Assembly: GCA_003695215.1 (NCBI GenBank)
Contig: RFIM01000145.1
Span: 1 to 8,793, forward strand
DNA length: 8,793 bases
From: Chloroflexota bacterium
Lineage (GTDB): Bacteria > Chloroflexota > Anaerolineae > Aggregatilineales > UBA2796
Direction of reading: 5' to 3'
Shown in pieces: positions 5,966 to 8,793 of the stretch; position 1 is the first letter of the stretch; every line of letters starts with the position of its first letter. The notes beneath the pieces are model-generated. The model had not been told where the DNA came from. It did not search any database and worked only from the letters and a program-made list of their open reading frames with translations. Both the position numbers and the translations under genes were made by a program.

Positions 5966-6733
5966 CTACGGGAACAGATAGGGACGCTCGGGCGTCGGCA
6001 CTGACTCGATCGACTCGGCGATCAGGATTGGCGTGCGCTGACCGAGAAAATCGCGCACTTCAAACTTGCCTTGCACGCGCACCCAGCTATCTGCAGCGAA
6101 GTTCGGCGCCTGATCGCCATACGCAATCACGCCAATGGCCACGGCATCCGCCACGCAACAGCTGACCGTGAAACGCGTCACCATGAACGTCCGCTCATCC
6201 TCAAAGCGCGCATCGCGGTAGACAAAACCGATCAAATCAGCAGGCTGGCCGCTGAATTCATCCACATTGGTTGAGGTGCTGAAGAGGCGTACCCAGTCCA
6301 GCACATTGCGTTGAGTTGGCGCGATGCTGAAGACCTGCTCGGCGGCGCTGGAGGCGTTCAGCGAGAAGGCGATGCCGCTATTATTGATGGCAGCCGCGCC
6401 GAGCGGCTGAGCAGGCAGGAAGACGCCGAAGATCAGCGGCAGGCTCAGGATAGCTATCACATACCAGCGCGCTGTGAAGCCATGCAAGCCGCCTGAGGCG
6501 CTGGCCAACAAGTTTGGCGCGCTGCTAGGCGCCGCTTGGCCTGGCTCAGGCTCAGCCAGCAAGGCGATCACGTTGAGGATGCCCAGCGCGATCAGCGTGA
6601 AGCCTGCTACGCCTGCTAGCCAGTTGAAGCGCTCGTTGATGTAATAAGCAATCTCGCCTGTCAGCAGCGTCTCCAGGAGATACAAGCCTAGCAGCAGCAT
6701 CAGCGCCGCCTGAAACCATCGCCGTGTGCGCAC
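5966..6733 (-). CDS. DUF1980 / TIGR03943 (YcgQ-like) membrane protein
   Basis: Partner protein of the adjacent COG0701 permease; molecular role not established. From a GTG at 6731-6733 it has 255 residues. A GAGG lies eight bases before the GTG, and the permease stop is two bases upstream. Hydrophobic segments lie at about 6-24, 38-60 and 90-107. The motif LETLLTGEIAYYINERFNWL (20-39) is typical of the family N-terminus. A non-membrane domain follows from about 108. It includes FMVTRFTVSCCVADAVAIGV (183-202), with the family's paired cysteines Cys192 and Cys193 and Asp196. It ends with SWVRVQGKFEV (216-226) through PYLFP, which looks like a small beta-barrel of OB type. The Cys-Cys-x-x-Asp pattern suggests metal binding, which is inference. 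The frame can be read open far upstream into the permease gene, but that extension encodes no recognisable protein. Confidence 0.82.
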   Translation of the reverse strand: MRTRRWFQAALMLLLGLYLLETLLTGEIAYYINERFNWLAGVAGFTLIALGILNVIALLAEPEPGQAAPSSAPNLLASASGGLHGFTARWYVIAILSLPLIFGVFLPAQPLGAAAINNSGIAFSLNASSAAEQVFSIAPTQRNVLDWVRLFSTSTNVDEFSGQPADLIGFVYRDARFEDERTFMVTRFTVSCCVADAVAIGVIAYGDQAPNFAADSWVRVQGKFEVRDFLGQRTPILIAESIESVPTPERPYLFP

Positions 6734-6735
6734 TT

Positions 6736-7665
6736 CTACAACCTCACATTCAAATTGATGAAAATACCGAACAAAAGCGACATCAGCAGCGGCAAAATGA
6801 CCATGTAGATCACAATGCGCCGCTTGAAAATGCTCAGGTACATCAGCGTCGCCTTGATATCCACCATCGGGCCGAAGGTCAGGAAGGTGAGCAGCGAGCC
6901 TGAGGGAAAGCCAAAGTTGGCGAACGAGAGCGCTAGGATCGCGTCGGTGGTGCTGCAGATCGAGAGCACGAACGCCATGATCGCCATTGCCACAGCCGAC
7001 ATAGACGGATTGCTGGCTAAGGCGCGGATTTGCTCCTGCGAGAAGAAAGTTTGCATGCCTGCAGCCAGCGCCGTGCCAAGCACAAGGTAGCGTCCCATAT
7101 CGAAGAATTCGCCGGTTGCCACGCGCGCGGCGCGCATCAAGCTTTGCAGGAAGCCGAGTTGTGGCGTGCGCGGCTGCGGTGCCGCCATGCCCGAGCCGCC
7201 TGCCATTGCCAGCAGCGCGCGCGGCTGCAGCAGCTTGATCGGGCTGCGCTCTAGGCTGAAAAGCGCGCCGACCGCCACTGCCATGACGAAAGTGATCGCA
7301 AAGCGACCGATCAGGATCGGGCCGAAGCCGAAGGCGGCGTAGGTGCTGGCAAAGACAATTGGATTCATCACTGGCGCCGCTAACAAAAAGGTCACGCCAA
7401 CTGAGACGGGCAAGCCCTTTTGGTATAGCTTGCGCGTCACTGGCACCACGCCGCACTCGCAGACAGGGAACAAAAAGCCTAGAAAACTGCCCGCGGCAAT
7501 GGCAACAAACGGATTGCGTGGCATGAAGCGCGCGATATCTTCCTTGCGCACGAAGACTTCGATCAACCCTGAGACCAGTGTCCCGAGCAGCAGAAATGAG
7601 ACAGCCTCGATGAAAATGCCTAGGAAGCGCGTGCTGAAGAGCGTCAACTGCGTGTTGAAATCCAT
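6736..7665 (-). CDS. COG0701 / DUF318 (UPF0718, YraQ/YcgR-like) permease
   Basis: Polytopic inner-membrane permease of 309 residues with about eight hydrophobic segments, at roughly 13-38, 52-68, 86-108, 113-137, 190-206, 222-247, 256-278 and 283-304. Family motifs are clear: FPVCECGVVPVTRKLYQKG (66-84), FLLAAPVMNPIVFA (93-106), SICSTTDA (235-242) and TFGPMVDIK (263-271). Cys69, Cys71 and Cys237 sit in or near membrane segments and are candidates for metal or thiol chemistry. The hydrophilic loop at about 139-185 joins two halves. The family includes the organoarsenical exporter ArsP, and members paired with DUF1980 proteins have been linked to metal homeostasis. The substrate here is unknown. 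The ATG at 7665 has only a weak GAGAG upstream. The propeller gene ends 24 bases before it and the DUF1980 gene starts two bases after its stop, so the three are probably one operon. Confidence 0.88.
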   Translation of the reverse strand: MDFNTQLTLFSTRFLGIFIEAVSFLLLGTLVSGLIEVFVRKEDIARFMPRNPFVAIAAGSFLGFLFPVCECGVVPVTRKLYQKGLPVSVGVTFLLAAPVMNPIVFASTYAAFGFGPILIGRFAITFVMAVAVGALFSLERSPIKLLQPRALLAMAGGSGMAAPQPRTPQLGFLQSLMRAARVATGEFFDMGRYLVLGTALAAGMQTFFSQEQIRALASNPSMSAVAMAIMAFVLSICSTTDAILALSFANFGFPSGSLLTFLTFGPMVDIKATLMYLSIFKRRIVIYMVILPLLMSLLFGIFINLNVRL

Positions 7666-7689
7666 ACAGGCTACTCTCAGTGTGCCGCG

Positions 7690-8793
7690 CTAAGGCAGCC
7701 AACGCGGCATCGTTGCGTTATTGGCCAGCAGGCGCAGATCGCCTGTGGTCAAGTCGTAGAGCCAAATTTGTGGGCGCGCGCCGCTCTGGCCGAGCGCAAA
7801 GCGCTGGAAGGCGAGCAAGTCGCCATCAGGGCTGACGGCGACTTGCCCATTGCTGTAATCAGGCTCAGTCACTAGCGGCGTCGCTTCGCCCGTCTCAAGA
7901 TCGAGCAAGTGCAGCTGCGCACCTTGCATGGTCGTGATATTTGGCGGACGGCGCGTGACGATCAAGCGGCGGCTATCAGGCAGCCATGCCAGCTCGACAT
8001 CATTGTTCGGGTCGCTATCAGGCGTTAGATCGCGCTGCACCAGCAACTCGGACTGAACATCTACCAGCACGAAATGCGCCACATAGCGCGTTGTGCCTGC
8101 CAGCTGAAGAATCTTCGGAAAGAACAGCCAGCGTCCATCGGCTGAGAAGTAACCGACTTCGCCTTGTGGCGTGCGGATCACGCGCTCAGTGTTATCTGCG
8201 AAGTTGAACAGCACAATGCCGCCGACGTTCGCATCGTAGCTGGCCAGCAGCTTGCCATCAGGCGACCAGCGCGGCGAGTAGCCCAGCCGCTGATTATCGG
8301 CGAAAAGCGGGCGCGGAATGCCCGTATTCACGTCCACCAGCCAGATGCGCGGCGCGCCAGGGCCCGCGCCAGTATCCAGGTTAAGCTCGGAACGCTCAAA
8401 GGCGACCATGTTGCCATCAGGGCGCCATACAGGTGTGGTACAAGCGGCTATGCGGCATTCCAGCAAGGTGAGCGTGCTGTTCGTGCGCAGATCGTAGAGG
8501 CGCAAATGCGCTGTGCGCTGATCGCCCAGCTCGCTATAGACGATGCGGCTGCCATCAGGCGAGACGTCATAGCTCAGCACGCCTAGCTCACTGAAGGTCA
8601 GCTGTTGCGGCTGCGAATCGGGCGCCTTGGGATCGATCATGAACAAGTTCTGGATCGGATGATCCACAGGCGCCATGAAGACGACTTGTGGCGCACGCAC
8701 GCGGAACTGCCATTCGTGCGCCTGTAGCAGCAAGCGGCCGTTTTGGGCGCGCACGCCTTCGGCAAGGCGCACTGTGTAGGTTTGGCCCTGCCG
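7690..8793 (-). CDS. Ig-like and PD40/TolB-type beta-propeller protein (partial, N-terminus beyond right edge)
   Basis: The frame is open to the right edge, giving 367 visible C-terminal residues. A GTG at 8770-8772 falls inside the motif YTVRLAEGV, so it is not the true start. Residues 1-35 read as the end of a bacterial Ig-like (SbsA/Big_5 type) domain: TYTVRLAEG, then NGRLLL and WQFRVRAP. The rest is a PD40-type beta-propeller. Blade signatures are SPDGSRIVYS (78-87), RPDGNMVAFE (124-133), SPDGKLLASY (177-186), SADGRWLFFP (217-226), LPDSRRLIVT (271-280) and SPDGDLLAFQ (321-330). The chain ends at PRWLP, a truncated seventh repeat that may close the ring. Such proteins are usually extracytoplasmic and bind proteins or glycans; no catalytic residues are evident. 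Cys113 and Cys118 may form a disulfide. The export signal would lie outside the window. It is the most upstream visible gene of the probable operon with the permease. Confidence 0.8.
   Translation of the reverse strand, partial: RQGQTYTVRLAEGVRAQNGRLLLQAHEWQFRVRAPQVVFMAPVDHPIQNLFMIDPKAPDSQPQQLTFSELGVLSYDVSPDGSRIVYSELGDQRTAHLRLYDLRTNSTLTLLECRIAACTTPVWRPDGNMVAFERSELNLDTGAGPGAPRIWLVDVNTGIPRPLFADNQRLGYSPRWSPDGKLLASYDANVGGIVLFNFADNTERVIRTPQGEVGYFSADGRWLFFPKILQLAGTTRYVAHFVLVDVQSELLVQRDLTPDSDPNNDVELAWLPDSRRLIVTRRPPNITTMQGAQLHLLDLETGEATPLVTEPDYSNGQVAVSPDGDLLAFQRFALGQSGARPQIWLYDLTTGDLRLLANNATMPRWLP

Noticed and set aside
5966..7702. A single 578-residue minus-strand protein
   Set aside because: The first 320 or so codons overlap the permease gene out of frame and resemble no protein. 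The real product begins at the GTG at 6733, just after the permease stop.
7812..8575. Repeated short GCCATCAGG-like sequences as a DNA repeat array
   Set aside because: They are the complement of codons for the Pro-Asp-Gly signature that recurs once per propeller blade, so protein structure explains them. There are no spacers of even length as in a CRISPR array.
8164..8586. 140-codon plus-strand frame opposite the propeller gene
   Set aside because: It is antisense to clear PD40 repeats, and long antisense frames are expected in GC-rich coding DNA.

Overview
The window looks like ordinary chromosome from an uncultured, GC-rich bacterium, most probably a member of Chloroflexota. This rests on an exported protein with a Thr-Pro repeat linker joined to an SH3b domain, an Ig-like plus PD40 propeller protein, and GC-rich codon use. 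That placement is inference; no rRNA or other marker gene is present. I see no tRNA, rRNA, CRISPR array, insertion sequence, phage gene or attachment site.

Layout from left to right. (1) Bases 1-224, minus strand: the N-terminus of an unidentified single-pass membrane protein that runs off the left edge. (2) Bases 225-411: a divergent intergenic region with a candidate minus-strand promoter. (3) Bases 412-2843, plus strand: an exported SH3b-SGNH hydrolase whose stop codon overlaps the start of queG, the epoxyqueuosine reductase gene for tRNA queuosine. (4) Bases 2838-4043, minus strand: a GT4-type glycosyltransferase, tail to tail with queG and overlapping it by 6 bases. (5) Bases 4044-4229: a divergent promoter region. 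It has a good sigma-A-type promoter for the glycosyltransferase and a consensus -10 box placed so that the tyrA message would start at or next to its ATG (leaderless). (6) Bases 4230-5962, plus strand: tyrA (prephenate dehydrogenase) and aroE (shikimate dehydrogenase), an aromatic amino acid pair with only a few bases between them. (7) Bases 5966-8793, minus strand: a probable operon read right to left. It encodes an Ig-like/PD40 beta-propeller protein (N-terminus beyond the right edge), a COG0701/DUF318 permease, and a DUF1980 (TIGR03943, YcgQ-like) membrane protein.

How the genes work together: tyrA and aroE act in one pathway, and the permease and DUF1980 protein are a recurrent pair thought to form one transport system of unsettled substrate. 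The SGNH hydrolase, the glycosyltransferase and the propeller protein all point to the cell envelope but have no obvious shared pathway. Most genes belong to recognised families. The least explained parts are the propeller-permease-DUF1980 cluster, the exported SH3b-SGNH hydrolase, and the control region between the glycosyltransferase and tyrA.
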